DNA from: a virus
Strand: one strand, 5' to 3'
Length of the DNA: 36,961 nucleotides
Virus record (IMG/VR): IMGVR_UViG_3300010966_000076
Coordinates: 1-36,961 of that record
Below are positions 22,707-31,013 of this stretch, one piece after another. The notes under the pieces are model-generated. The model was not told the DNA's origin and searched no databases. It saw nothing but the letters and a program-made list of their open reading frames with translations. Every line of letters begins with the position of its first letter. The stretch's first letter is position 1. A program made the position numbers and the translations under genes.

Positions 22707-23296
22707 GGTCAATCGCTGGATTCAACGGTTCGTCCATCAACGGCTCTTTTGCCGCTGGATCACCTATCTCCGCCTCCGCGCTGAACCAGCTTGCCGCAGG
22801 CATCGACAAGTCCTTGACCATGCCCTCGAACGATGTGCAGTTCATGGGCAATACGGGCGGCACGTCGTACTCACTTGGCCAGTCGGTCTATTATGCCACG
22901 ACGGCCAACCCCCTTGACCCCAGTATAAGCGACGACAAGGTGAGCATCGTCATCGGGACGGTCAACCGATACATCCCGAAGATTGGTACCCATTACATCG
23001 ACGAAGTTCCGGCCCCGCAGCTCACCGTGAACGATAGCGGCTATGTCATGGTCAAGGCCACCTATGAGGTTAACAAGTTCTTCCCGCGCAATGCGGAGAT
23101 CGTCTTCCAGGCGGTAGTGACGCCCCCGGTCGATACCAGTACTGAAAGTTATTACCCCCTTGGAAAGGTGACCAAAACTACGGTTGGAAGCACAAGTACC
23201 TATTCGATGCAACTCTTCCAGAACGGCAACCTCATCGTCAATCGCCTGAAGGCCGGAGCAAGCACGGCGACATGGTGGTGGACCGTCATCCCGTAA
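22703..23296 (+). CDS. Tail/baseplate structural protein, hypothetical
   Basis: A 197-residue protein with a glycine/serine-rich N-terminus and a beta-rich body. It lies in the tail-tip cluster, overlapping the previous gene and touching the next one. No family is recognised. Confidence 0.5.
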   Translation: MRSIAGFNGSSINGSFAAGSPISASALNQLAAGIDKSLTMPSNDVQFMGNTGGTSYSLGQSVYYATTANPLDPSISDDKVSIVIGTVNRYIPKIGTHYIDEVPAPQLTVNDSGYVMVKATYEVNKFFPRNAEIVFQAVVTPPVDTSTESYYPLGKVTKTTVGSTSTYSMQLFQNGNLIVNRLKAGASTATWWWTVIP

Positions 23297-24139
23297 ATGG
23301 CAGAGTGGTCCCCCACGGTGGCCTACGCTCCGGGCGCGGTAGTTTCCTATAACGGGAGTGACTACTGGAGGAGCAATTTCCCCCCCAGCCCAACGGCTGG
23401 AACGCCTCCCAATGAAGAGATGGGAACGGATACCCACGGAGATGCGATTCGGACTTGGACGATCTATATGCCGGGTATGTTTCTATATCGTCCGACATAC
23501 CATACCTGTTACTTCAGGCTTATCGACCCCACATATAACTCGACGGATTTTTACTCTGAGTTTCTGTATGCTGGGGAAAAAAATTATCAGGAAAACGCCT
23601 ATGGGCCGATGTATGATGTCAATGAGAATTCAGAACGCATCGGGTACTCGGTAGAATACGATCAGCCTGGCCCCGGCACCCCCCCTTATGCGGACTCTCC
23701 AGCTTGCCCTGCTGACAAGTGCGGGGTGGCCTTTCAGCAATACCAAGGCGTCCCCTATTCATCCTTCCCGGCAGCCCCTTATGAAATCTCCGAAGGTGTA
23801 AAATTAGCCGTCCAATTTGGCCAACCCCCCGACGCACCCTACGGCTCCCGTATTTATTATTTCTGGGCCATATTCAATCATCCTCTGTATTTCCGAAGGA
23901 CCATCAACCTTTTGTATCGGTTTAAAAAGATTACAATCGCCGTTCCCGAAGACATCATCACTTACGAAAGCGGTACGGTTTCCTTTACGCCGACGGACAA
24001 AAACTATTCCGTTGGGCCTTACGAATTCACAATCGCTAATTCCGTCGGCAGCTTCACCCTGCCTGACGACGACCCCGGAGTGACGTATTACTCGGTTACG
24101 GCAGGTACGGGTAGTATCGACGTCGAAGGAAACTGGTGA
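23297..24139 (+). CDS. Tail protein with carbohydrate-binding-like N-terminus
   Basis: A 280-residue protein. The first 30 residues, WSPTVAYAPGAVVSYNGSDY then WRSN, resemble the short aromatic sugar-binding modules (CBM5/12 type) seen in chitinases and tail proteins. The rest is aromatic and proline-rich, with two cysteines (SPACPADKC). It is probably involved in surface binding. It begins at the base after the previous stop. Confidence 0.55.
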   Translation: MAEWSPTVAYAPGAVVSYNGSDYWRSNFPPSPTAGTPPNEEMGTDTHGDAIRTWTIYMPGMFLYRPTYHTCYFRLIDPTYNSTDFYSEFLYAGEKNYQENAYGPMYDVNENSERIGYSVEYDQPGPGTPPYADSPACPADKCGVAFQQYQGVPYSSFPAAPYEISEGVKLAVQFGQPPDAPYGSRIYYFWAIFNHPLYFRRTINLLYRFKKITIAVPEDIITYESGTVSFTPTDKNYSVGPYEFTIANSVGSFTLPDDDPGVTYYSVTAGTGSIDVEGNW

Positions 24140-24150
24140 TTTTCGAGCCG

Positions 24151-24170
24151 TTGACATACGGCTAAACCCA
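24151..24170 (+). promoter_or_regulatory. Late junction element, copy 5
   Basis: TTGACA-N3-GGCTAAACCCA, starting 12 bases after the preceding stop and ending 12 bases before ATG 24183. Confidence 0.6.
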
Positions 24171-24182
24171 AACGGCGAACCT

Positions 24183-24518
24183 ATGTCCTGCACCCACCAT
24201 GAGTTTAAGCAGGGCCAAACCTTCGCAGGGGTGGCTACCTATACCCCTGAGACGGGCTGGCCTACCGACCTGACGGGGGTCACGATCTACTCCGCGCTGC
24301 TGGATGCCCGCAATAAGAAGCACTATTTCACGATTACGGTGCAGTCCCCCACCCAGTTCACCATGTTCTACGAGAACACGCAGGACTGGCACCCCGGGAC
24401 GGCCTACTGGGATATCCAGTTCAGCCAAGGAGACGTGGTCTTCTATTCGGAGACGATCCGTATTGCCATCACCCCGAATGTGACCCCTAACCCGGTTCCT
24501 TCCAGCGTTTCTAACTAA
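24183..24518 (+). CDS. Fibre-associated beta-sandwich protein
   Basis: A 111-residue protein with the F-x-Q-G-x-x-F, GWPTDLTG and Y-W-D-I-Q-F strand pattern seen in small baseplate or fibre-attachment proteins. It overlaps the fibre gene by one base and probably joins the fibre to the tail. No precise family. Confidence 0.5.
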   Translation: MSCTHHEFKQGQTFAGVATYTPETGWPTDLTGVTIYSALLDARNKKHYFTITVQSPTQFTMFYENTQDWHPGTAYWDIQFSQGDVVFYSETIRIAITPNVTPNPVPSSVSN

Positions 24519-27139
24519 TGGCCCTTACCATCAGCATCAACCAGGCGGCGGCTTTCACGGTCAATGTCGGCGTCCCCGGACCTACGGGGGCTACCGGCCC
24601 TCAAGGCCCAGCCGGCCCGCCCGGACCCGCCGGCGGTGGCAGCGTGTGGGGTAACATCACGGGTACGCTCTCAAACCAGACGGATTTGGCGTCCGCGCTG
24701 GCTGGCAAGTACCCGACGACCAACCCTGCTGGCTACATCGACCTGACGACGGCTGGCCTTTACTTCTACCCCCTCACGGGCAACCCAGGCGGCTTTGCGA
24801 CTCAGGCTTGGGTCATCGGCCAGAATTACCTGACCATTGGCTCGCTGGATGCTTACGCCACGATGTCTTGGGTCAATACCGAGCTTGCCGGCTACGCCCT
24901 CCAGTCTTGGGTCACGGATCACGCTTACCCCCTGACTGGCAACCCGTCCGGCTTCCTTACCTCGGCCTCCTTGTCGGGCTATGCGACCGAGTCTTGGGTC
25001 ACCTCTCAGGGCTACATCACTTCGTCGGCACTTGCCCCCTACCTGAGTTTTGACGGCGGCTCAATGAACGCCAACGCCGAAATCTATTTTGAGGATACGG
25101 TGCAGGGTCGTGTGTCCTTGGCCTCTGGTTCGGCCTTTGCGGTTTCTTCGTCAAGCAACCCTGACCTCGTATCGAACCTTCTTTACGACCGTGTCTTCGT
25201 CAAGAACGCCACCAGCAAGACCAGCATCATCCCGACTGGCGTAGAGTTCCCTGACCTAACTTTTCAGACCACCGCTGGCCTATCCCCTGCCACGGCGGCG
25301 TCGACTTACCAGACTCTGGCGGGAATGTCCTCCTACCTGACGACCAGCGCGGCGGCTGCAACCTACGCCGTCATCGCCCGTGGCCTTCCCGCCAGCGGCA
25401 CCGTCGGCCAAGTCCTGACCAAGGTCAATGGTACGGACTACAACGCCACTTGGACGACGATCATCCCTGGCGACCGCTACCTGACTACCTCGACCTCGGC
25501 TATGTCGATCAGCAACGGTGCGAAGACCTTTACCGCTGGTACGGGCCTTTCCTACACCCCGACGCAGGACGTCACCATCGCCCACGACTCGGCCAACCAT
25601 ATGCACGGCACCGTGACGAGTTACAACTCGGGTACGGGAGCTATGGTCGTCGATGTTCAGAATCATTCTGGTTCCGGCACCTACACCTCTTGGACGATCA
25701 ATGTCGGCGGTGCCATCCCCGCAGCATCCGTCATCTGGGGCGACATCACGGGTACGCTGGGCGACCAGTCTGACCTAGCCACCGCGCTGAACGCCAAGCT
25801 CGAAACCTCCACGGCGGCCTCGACCTACCAGACCATTTCTGGAATGTCATCGTACCTGACCACGAGCGATGCCGCAACGACCTACGCCCCTCTCTCCAAG
25901 GCCGTCCCTGCTGGCGGCACGACCGGGCAGGTGCTAACCAAGGCCAGCGACATCGACTGGTCTTTGGTCTGGGCAGCGGGTGGCGGTGGTGGCGGTATCC
26001 CTGACGCTCCTTCGGATAACTACGTCTATGGCCGGATCAATGGTTTTTGGTATCGTCTGCCTGGCTTCTCGCCCTTCACGAACGTCGCAACCAATGTTTC
26101 AAGCATCGCAAGCTGGTCTTTCGCTGGGGCTAACATTTATCTTTCTACTTCTGGTGGCGTTTCCGTAGATACCGCATCGTCGGTTTATCAGATCGCCATT
26201 AGTGGAGGCGACACAAGCAGCACCGTAATAGATTTGTCGGCTATGTCTGCGGTGACGGGCCAAGTCGCCTTTTATAACCTTTCACAAATGACGACGACGC
26301 CAATCTTGCCGTCGTCCTCGTTTAATAATCTGTCCATCGATACCTGCGTCTTTTCGACGATGCCGACGCTGAATACCCTCACGAATCTCCAATTCCTTCA
26401 GGTGCAGAATTGCCCGAATATTACTTCGATTCCCGAGCTTCCGCCTAATTTAAACAATAACTTTTCCGTTTATAATTGTCCGATCACGGCAATCCCTTCG
26501 ATTGGTATCGTAAGTAACGTCCAGATCAGCTCGACCGCCATTACATCCGGCCCAGATTGCGGAGCGAATAGCACCCTCGTATTGGCGACTTTTTCTTTCA
26601 ATAACTCGATGACGACCGCGCCGAATTTCAGCTCGGCCACGGCATTGGCGTCGGCAACGGTGAACAATAACAACCTTATGGCGACCGCGCCTTCGTTTGA
26701 ATATTGCTCGTCGCTTACCCAAATTCAGGTTTCTGGTAATCCGCTAATGACGTCCCCGCCTAACCTTAACGGTTGCGACGTGGCTCAGAATATTTCGATC
26801 GTCAACAACGCCACGCTTTCCGCTTCCCCGTCCCTTTCTTTCTCGGCAAACCTTGGCGTCTTGGACCTTTATAACAACCCGATGCTTTCGACAATCCCAG
26901 GCATCGGAGGTTTCCCAGCCCTTTATCGAATTGATTTAAACGGATGCGGAGTAACCGATCTGTCGTCCTTGGACTCCTTGGGCAATAGTGCCGCAGGAAA
27001 CGCCTCTTCCTATGGAATTTACGGAGGGTATTTCAATGTTTCTGGCGGGACAAATGCGGCCTTCGATTCTATGAATCTCCCCGGATGGATTTCCACCCTT
27101 CAGAGCTACAGTTGGACGGTCATTTATAATTCTTACTAA
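24518..27139 (+). CDS. Tail fibre with collagen-like and leucine-rich-repeat-like parts
   Basis: An 873-residue receptor-binding candidate. Residues 18-40 are collagen-like G-x-y triplets. From about 44 to 490 are repeated modules, including two copies of a W-G-(N/D)-I-T-G-T-L...D-L-A-(S/T)-A-L motif (near 44 and 407), repeated TAASTYQT/SSYLTTS units and two GTVGQVLTK/GTTGQVLTK sites. From about 530 the sequence becomes serial short strands with regular L/I and N spacing (LQFLQVQNCPNITSIP, LGVLDLYNNP), like leucine-rich repeats in outline. Codons there become more A/T-rich, suggesting a swapped host-range domain. It is the largest gene of the window. Confidence 0.8.
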   Translation: MALTISINQAAAFTVNVGVPGPTGATGPQGPAGPPGPAGGGSVWGNITGTLSNQTDLASALAGKYPTTNPAGYIDLTTAGLYFYPLTGNPGGFATQAWVIGQNYLTIGSLDAYATMSWVNTELAGYALQSWVTDHAYPLTGNPSGFLTSASLSGYATESWVTSQGYITSSALAPYLSFDGGSMNANAEIYFEDTVQGRVSLASGSAFAVSSSSNPDLVSNLLYDRVFVKNATSKTSIIPTGVEFPDLTFQTTAGLSPATAASTYQTLAGMSSYLTTSAAAATYAVIARGLPASGTVGQVLTKVNGTDYNATWTTIIPGDRYLTTSTSAMSISNGAKTFTAGTGLSYTPTQDVTIAHDSANHMHGTVTSYNSGTGAMVVDVQNHSGSGTYTSWTINVGGAIPAASVIWGDITGTLGDQSDLATALNAKLETSTAASTYQTISGMSSYLTTSDAATTYAPLSKAVPAGGTTGQVLTKASDIDWSLVWAAGGGGGGIPDAPSDNYVYGRINGFWYRLPGFSPFTNVATNVSSIASWSFAGANIYLSTSGGVSVDTASSVYQIAISGGDTSSTVIDLSAMSAVTGQVAFYNLSQMTTTPILPSSSFNNLSIDTCVFSTMPTLNTLTNLQFLQVQNCPNITSIPELPPNLNNNFSVYNCPITAIPSIGIVSNVQISSTAITSGPDCGANSTLVLATFSFNNSMTTAPNFSSATALASATVNNNNLMATAPSFEYCSSLTQIQVSGNPLMTSPPNLNGCDVAQNISIVNNATLSASPSLSFSANLGVLDLYNNPMLSTIPGIGGFPALYRIDLNGCGVTDLSSLDSLGNSAAGNASSYGIYGGYFNVSGGTNAAFDSMNLPGWISTLQSYSWTVIYNSY

Positions 27140-27142
27140 GCC

Positions 27143-27313
27143 ATGACTCGTTACATTTTCATTCCCGACATCAAGGCCGGCAAGCACGTCCTCGACGGCG
27201 TGCGCGGCAACCTGATCACCATCGAAGACCCGAAGGTCGCCATCGCCACCAAGTTGCCCATCCTCACGGTCAAGCCCGCCGTGACCGACTACGTCGCACA
27301 TTCCGTCAAATGA
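27143..27313 (+). CDS. Small hypothetical protein after fibre gene
   Basis: A 56-residue protein beginning MTRYIFIPDIKAGKHVLDG, beta-rich, with no recognised family. It starts three bases after the fibre stop and overlaps the next small gene (ATGA). Codon use matches the genome, supporting a real gene. Confidence 0.55.
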   Translation: MTRYIFIPDIKAGKHVLDGVRGNLITIEDPKVAIATKLPILTVKPAVTDYVAHSVK

Positions 27314-27420
27314 TCGCTCTCATCATCTCCGCTTTGGTCGGCTACATCGGCGGCGTCTACCGTGACGCCATCGCCGAGAAGGCCAAGGAAGTCTACATCA
27401 AGTACTCCTCCAAGGAGTAA
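27310..27420 (+). CDS. 36-residue membrane microprotein
   Basis: The N-terminal hydrophobic helix (MIALIISALVGYIGGVY) is followed by a charged helix ending KYSSKE. It would be anchored once in the inner membrane. It is coupled to the preceding gene and lies before the spanin-like gene, so a holin-accessory or antiholin role is possible. Confidence 0.5.
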   Translation: MIALIISALVGYIGGVYRDAIAEKAKEVYIKYSSKE

Positions 27421-27423
27421 GCC

Positions 27424-28143
27424 GTGCGAGCCGTCATCCTGCTCAGTCTGATTCTGGCCGGATGCTCCACCACGGCTCCCTTGCCGGTCCAGCCCGACGC
27501 CCCGACCAATGGGGGCATCGTCGACACCGTAGGCAAGCAATGGGACAAGGCTGACCAGCGCGTCGCCGCTTCCATCACGGTGGTCAAGGAGAACTCGACC
27601 AAGCCAGAAGTGGTCAAGGCCGAAGCGGGGGTAGCCCTGTCATACCTGCCGGCCCCGTCAGAGGAGGAGTTGGCTTTCGCCAGGCTGAGGGCGACGAAGG
27701 CCGACCAGTCCGACTACGCCGCCGCCCAAGCCTACGGCAAGAAACTGCTTTCGCAGATTGACGCCAATTGGGCCAAGGTCGAAGCCGACCAGAAGGAAGC
27801 CCTCCGGGTATCCCAGCTCAAGGACGCTCGCATCGCCGACCTTACCAAGCAGGTCGAGCAAGCCAAGAAGGAAGCCGCCCAGAACATCTGGACGATCACG
27901 GGTGCCGCCCTCGTCGTCATCGGTGGCCTATGCTGTGCCTTCGCCTCGGTGCGGGCCGGCGTGACCATCATCCTGACGGGTATGCTCTGCGGGGCAGTCC
28001 CGTTCATCATCGAGTCCGAGTACTTCGGCATCATCGCCGGGTCCACCCTCGCCATCGGCGCGGGACTGGGCATCTGGTGGCTCTGGGATAAGGTACGGGA
28101 TTCCGTACATTCTAACGATGACCAAACGCCGCCAAAAGAGTAA
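27424..28143 (+). CDS. Spanin-like lipoprotein with three C-terminal membrane segments
   Basis: A 239-residue protein from GTG 27424. The N-terminus is a lipoprotein signal with lipobox LAGC (C14). It continues as a helical, charged region, partly coiled coil, up to about 154, then three hydrophobic segments (about 155-175, 178-196, 200-221). An outer-membrane lipid anchor joined to a C-terminal inner-membrane anchor is the layout of unimolecular spanins, which fuse the two membranes in lysis. Those have one C-terminal segment, whereas here there are three, so a holin-like part may be fused. If the lipoprotein stays in the inner membrane another role is possible. It overlaps the next gene. 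Confidence 0.6.
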   Translation: MRAVILLSLILAGCSTTAPLPVQPDAPTNGGIVDTVGKQWDKADQRVAASITVVKENSTKPEVVKAEAGVALSYLPAPSEEELAFARLRATKADQSDYAAAQAYGKKLLSQIDANWAKVEADQKEALRVSQLKDARIADLTKQVEQAKKEAAQNIWTITGAALVVIGGLCCAFASVRAGVTIILTGMLCGAVPFIIESEYFGIIAGSTLAIGAGLGIWWLWDKVRDSVHSNDDQTPPKE

Positions 28144-28402
28144 GGTCGTCTGGGTGAAACTAGGCCGGCAGCGAGCCTGGGGTCAGGCCACCATCGGCGA
28201 AGGTCTCATCGAGATTGACCCCCGCCTCGGGGCCAAGCGGCAACTCGAAGTCCTTTGCCATGAGCAGGTCCACCTGACCTTCCCCGAGATGTCCGAGTCC
28301 CAAGTCGACCGCGCTGGCAAAGACCTCGCCGCCGTCCTCTGGGATCAGAACTACCGCCGAGTCCTGCTCGACCCCAATTCCAAGCCCCCTCGCATTTCGT
28401 GA
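28118..28402 (+). CDS. Small HExxH putative metallopeptidase
   Basis: A 94-residue protein with HEQVH at 48-52, the zinc-binding and catalytic motif of zincin peptidases, in EVLCHEQVHLTFPEMSE. An acidic residue in the following helix could be the third ligand. It lies between the spanin-like and holin-like genes, so cleavage of peptidoglycan cross-links or of a host protein is possible. Similar tiny phage HExxH proteins have no assigned role. Confidence 0.6.
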   Translation: MTKRRQKSKVVWVKLGRQRAWGQATIGEGLIEIDPRLGAKRQLEVLCHEQVHLTFPEMSESQVDRAGKDLAAVLWDQNYRRVLLDPNSKPPRIS

Positions 28403-28701
28403 GTCCCGTCCCTCCACCATCCCCCGATGACTTGCCCGTCTCCCTCCGAGATGTCGGCATCGGCATCCTGATCGGTTCGACCTCTTGGCTCGTCCGTTAC
28501 TTCTGCTCGACGGAAAAGCAGTCCTTGGGGTACATCGCCCGCCGGACGGCCACGGCTGGCCTGACCTCCCTGCTGGTTGGGATGGCGACCAAGGGGTATT
28601 TCTCGTCCGAGGGGCTGGCCTATGCCGCCGCCGGCATGGCTGGCTACGCAAGCCCTGAATTGGTCGACTACGCCCTTTCTAGGCTCAAGAAGGGTAAGTA
28701 G
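28399..28701 (+). CDS. Holin-like membrane protein
   Basis: A 100-residue protein from GTG 28399, overlapping the upstream stop. It has two or three hydrophobic segments (about 17-36, 52-64, 72-88) with small residues (GLAYAAAGMAGYASP) and a basic C-terminus. This resembles short phage holins of the LydA type. It would form the pore that times lysis. It is the last gene of the plus arm. Confidence 0.6.
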   Translation: MSPVPPPSPDDLPVSLRDVGIGILIGSTSWLVRYFCSTEKQSLGYIARRTATAGLTSLLVGMATKGYFSSEGLAYAAAGMAGYASPELVDYALSRLKKGK

Positions 28702-28744
28702 TCGTACCAGACCCTGAAAAGGCCGTGGCGGGCCTGCCAGAGGC
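28702..28744. other. Convergent gene junction
   Basis: There are only 43 bases between the two converging arms. A weak AGGCC/GGCCT hairpin is present (about 28720-28737) without a T tail. No clear terminator is seen for either side. Confidence 0.4.
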
Positions 28745-30742
28745 TCAGGAATCCTCGTACTTCGTCCCTTGGTAGTACAGGGCCGCGCCGACCTTACGAG
28801 GCTCCATGATGCCGTTTGTGACCATCGCCTTGATGAGGGCTTCCGCCTGGTCCCTCTGTAGCTTGTGGTCCGAGACCAATTCCTCCAGCAAGGCCCCCCG
28901 GCTCAGGCGGGGCTTGGACTCGAAGTGGCGGTACTGCTGCCCGACCTTGAGTAGCTCGAACCCGCCGGCCAAGGGGGCGACCTCCCAGAATACCCGATCA
29001 TCGGCGTGTTTCAACTTGAGGGTCAGCGTCGGCTTTCCGTCCGGGGTACGCATCCCCGACTCCTTGCCACGCTTGGAAAGGTTGAATGAGAAGACCGGCT
29101 GGTCCTTGGACTCCCTACGGATGTTCAGCACGGCGCGGACATAGTTCACAAGTTCCGCCCCGCCCGTACCACTGTACATCATGTCCGAGAAGGTCTGGCC
29201 GTCCGTGACCTCCTTGGCCTTCGGCTTGCCTTCGTGATGGATGAGGATGGCGATGCACCCCGTCTCCTTCAGCATCGGCTCAAGCAGCCCTCGGCAGAAG
29301 TTCGTGACGTCGACGTTGTCATTGATGTTGCCGCCGATGTAGGCCATCAACGGGTCGAGGACGATGACGTCCAATTTATGCCGGACGATGATCTTGCGGG
29401 CGAGCTGGATGATATCGTTCCCGCGCTTCGACGATTCGTTAAAGAAGTGCAGGTTCTGGCGGACCATCGCCTTCTCGTCGTTGTTCAACCTCATGCCCGA
29501 CATGACCCCTTGGAAGGACTGAGCCATGTCGCCGACGTCGCCCTCCGCTTGAAGGACGCCCATCTTCAGGGGGTGCTTCGCCGGGATGCCGAACAGTTCC
29601 CGTCCGCAAGCCCATGACATGGCCATCTGCATGGCGAAGGAGGACTTGCCGATGCCGGACTGAGCCGTGATGAGCAGCGAGCCGCCCCGCTGCAACCATC
29701 GCCCGTGGCCGATGACCGTGTTCGGGTCGTTCAGGACGTCGTAATTCTCAAGGGTCTCGGTCGTTACCTCCTCGGGGAAGTCTTGACCTTCACGCCAGGC
29801 AAGGAATTCGTCCCAGTCCAAAGCACCGACCTTGAAGGCCACGATCTTCTGTTCGTTCTCGCCGCGCATGATACCCCCCAGCCGACTCCAGCGGGAAGGG
29901 TTCTTGTTCTGGGGGTCAGGCTCATGGTCGGCCAGATACTCGTACACCGTGTTGCGGCGTTCCTCCCATTGCTCCTTGGTCTCGGCGTCGACCCGCACCC
30001 AGGCGTGGACGGACTTGCCGCCGGAGTCGACCAGCAGGCTGATGGGCAGATTCGATTGCTGGAAGATGGCCACTTGCTCGTCCTTCGGCTTCTTGTCGAA
30101 CTCGACCAAGACATGGCGGTAAGCCGAGACCGAGCCATCCGTCCCCGTGAAGTCGTCGGGCGTGAAGGGGTTGATGCGAATCCAAGCCCCCGACTCCGTG
30201 CCGGCGAACTTACCAGCCCCCACCGCCCCCGGGCCGAAGAACTTGGTGATCCACTCGGCGCGGGTTAGGAAGATGCCCTTCGAGGCGGGAAACCACTTGC
30301 TGTCTTCGGTCTGGCCGGCCTCATTCGTGATGCAGATGATATCCTCGTCCCTGAAGCAGTTCAGCAGCACATCAGCGGTCGTGAACGGCGTCTGGGCGTC
30401 GACCAGCTCGGCGACACGCTTGGGGTCGAACACGAAGCGGCCATTAGCCCCGACCCGGCGGTCGTTATCCCGACCCTGCGACAGCCAGCCCTTCTGGCGT
30501 TCGTGCGGCTTGACGTAGGCGTCGTTCAATTTGTGACGCAGGTCTTTCTCGCTCCACGGCGGCGAGCAGCGGAGGTTGAACTCCTGAAGCAATGCCCAGG
30601 CGTCCGACCAAGGCAGGTCGAAGCCATTGGCCAATATGCTGGCGGCGCGGTAGGTGGCTGGGTGTCCGCCTTGGCCGGCTACGGCGGGGGGCAGTTTGGC
30701 GAGATAGGCTCTCGCCCCGGAAATACGATCTTCGGTGGTCAT
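28745..30742 (-). CDS. Bifunctional primase-helicase
   Basis: A 665-residue replication protein. Residues about 8-80 resemble the PriCT-type primase helper region (HPATYRAASILANGF then SEKDLRHKLNDA). The middle has primase-polymerase-like features: LVEFD at 212-216, SGGKSVHAWVRV at 240-251 and RWSRLGG at 284-290. The C-terminal RecA/RepA-type ATPase has P-loop AQSGIGKSS at 360-368 and Walker B VIVLDPL at 459-465, followed by an H-H-E-G motif. It would make primers and unwind at the fork. The last 100 residues hold a winged-helix-like part. No DNA polymerase accompanies it. The start is preceded by the minus-arm junction element. Confidence 0.85.
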   Translation of the reverse strand: MTTEDRISGARAYLAKLPPAVAGQGGHPATYRAASILANGFDLPWSDAWALLQEFNLRCSPPWSEKDLRHKLNDAYVKPHERQKGWLSQGRDNDRRVGANGRFVFDPKRVAELVDAQTPFTTADVLLNCFRDEDIICITNEAGQTEDSKWFPASKGIFLTRAEWITKFFGPGAVGAGKFAGTESGAWIRINPFTPDDFTGTDGSVSAYRHVLVEFDKKPKDEQVAIFQQSNLPISLLVDSGGKSVHAWVRVDAETKEQWEERRNTVYEYLADHEPDPQNKNPSRWSRLGGIMRGENEQKIVAFKVGALDWDEFLAWREGQDFPEEVTTETLENYDVLNDPNTVIGHGRWLQRGGSLLITAQSGIGKSSFAMQMAMSWACGRELFGIPAKHPLKMGVLQAEGDVGDMAQSFQGVMSGMRLNNDEKAMVRQNLHFFNESSKRGNDIIQLARKIIVRHKLDVIVLDPLMAYIGGNINDNVDVTNFCRGLLEPMLKETGCIAILIHHEGKPKAKEVTDGQTFSDMMYSGTGGAELVNYVRAVLNIRRESKDQPVFSFNLSKRGKESGMRTPDGKPTLTLKLKHADDRVFWEVAPLAGGFELLKVGQQYRHFESKPRLSRGALLEELVSDHKLQRDQAEALIKAMVTNGIMEPRKVGAALYYQGTKYEDS

Positions 30743-30757
30743 GGTTTGGGTGGCAAA
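30743..30757 (-). promoter_or_regulatory. Minus-arm junction element before primase-helicase
   Basis: TTTGCCACCCAAACC directly precedes ATG 30742, close to the element at 1758-1771. No Shine-Dalgarno sequence is visible. Confidence 0.5.
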
Positions 30758-30785
30758 TTTGTTATCCCCCCGTAACCCCTATGCG

Positions 30786-31013
30786 TCAACCGTAAAAGTA
30801 CTTCATCTGAATCCTCTTCCCGTCGAAGAATCGTAACTTCACTTTCTTAATCTTTCCTTCCGCTTCCAATGCCATGACCCATTCCCGGGCCGTCGTTCGG
30901 TGAACCTTCCATTCTTTGGACAGGGTGTCCAAGTCCTTGAACCCTTCGGGAATCTTGTCGGCGTGTCGGGCCTTGATGGCCCAGAGCTTCTTCAGGATAT
31001 CGTTGGCCTTCAT
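30786..31013 (-). CDS. Small winged-helix protein
   Basis: A 75-residue protein with a helix-turn-helix/winged-helix layout: DLDTLSKEWKVHRTTAREWV, then GKIKKVKLRFFDGKRIQMKYF as the wing. It is likely a DNA-binding regulator, possibly of the primase gene downstream. ATG 31013 overlaps the upstream stop (ATGA), so it is chosen over the earlier codon. Confidence 0.65.
   Translation of the reverse strand: MKANDILKKLWAIKARHADKIPEGFKDLDTLSKEWKVHRTTAREWVMALEAEGKIKKVKLRFFDGKRIQMKYFYG

Noticed and set aside
28806-30775. Long open frames on the plus strand opposite the primase-helicase
   Set aside because: They are antisense to a gene with clear catalytic motifs and show arginine/serine-rich translations without domains.
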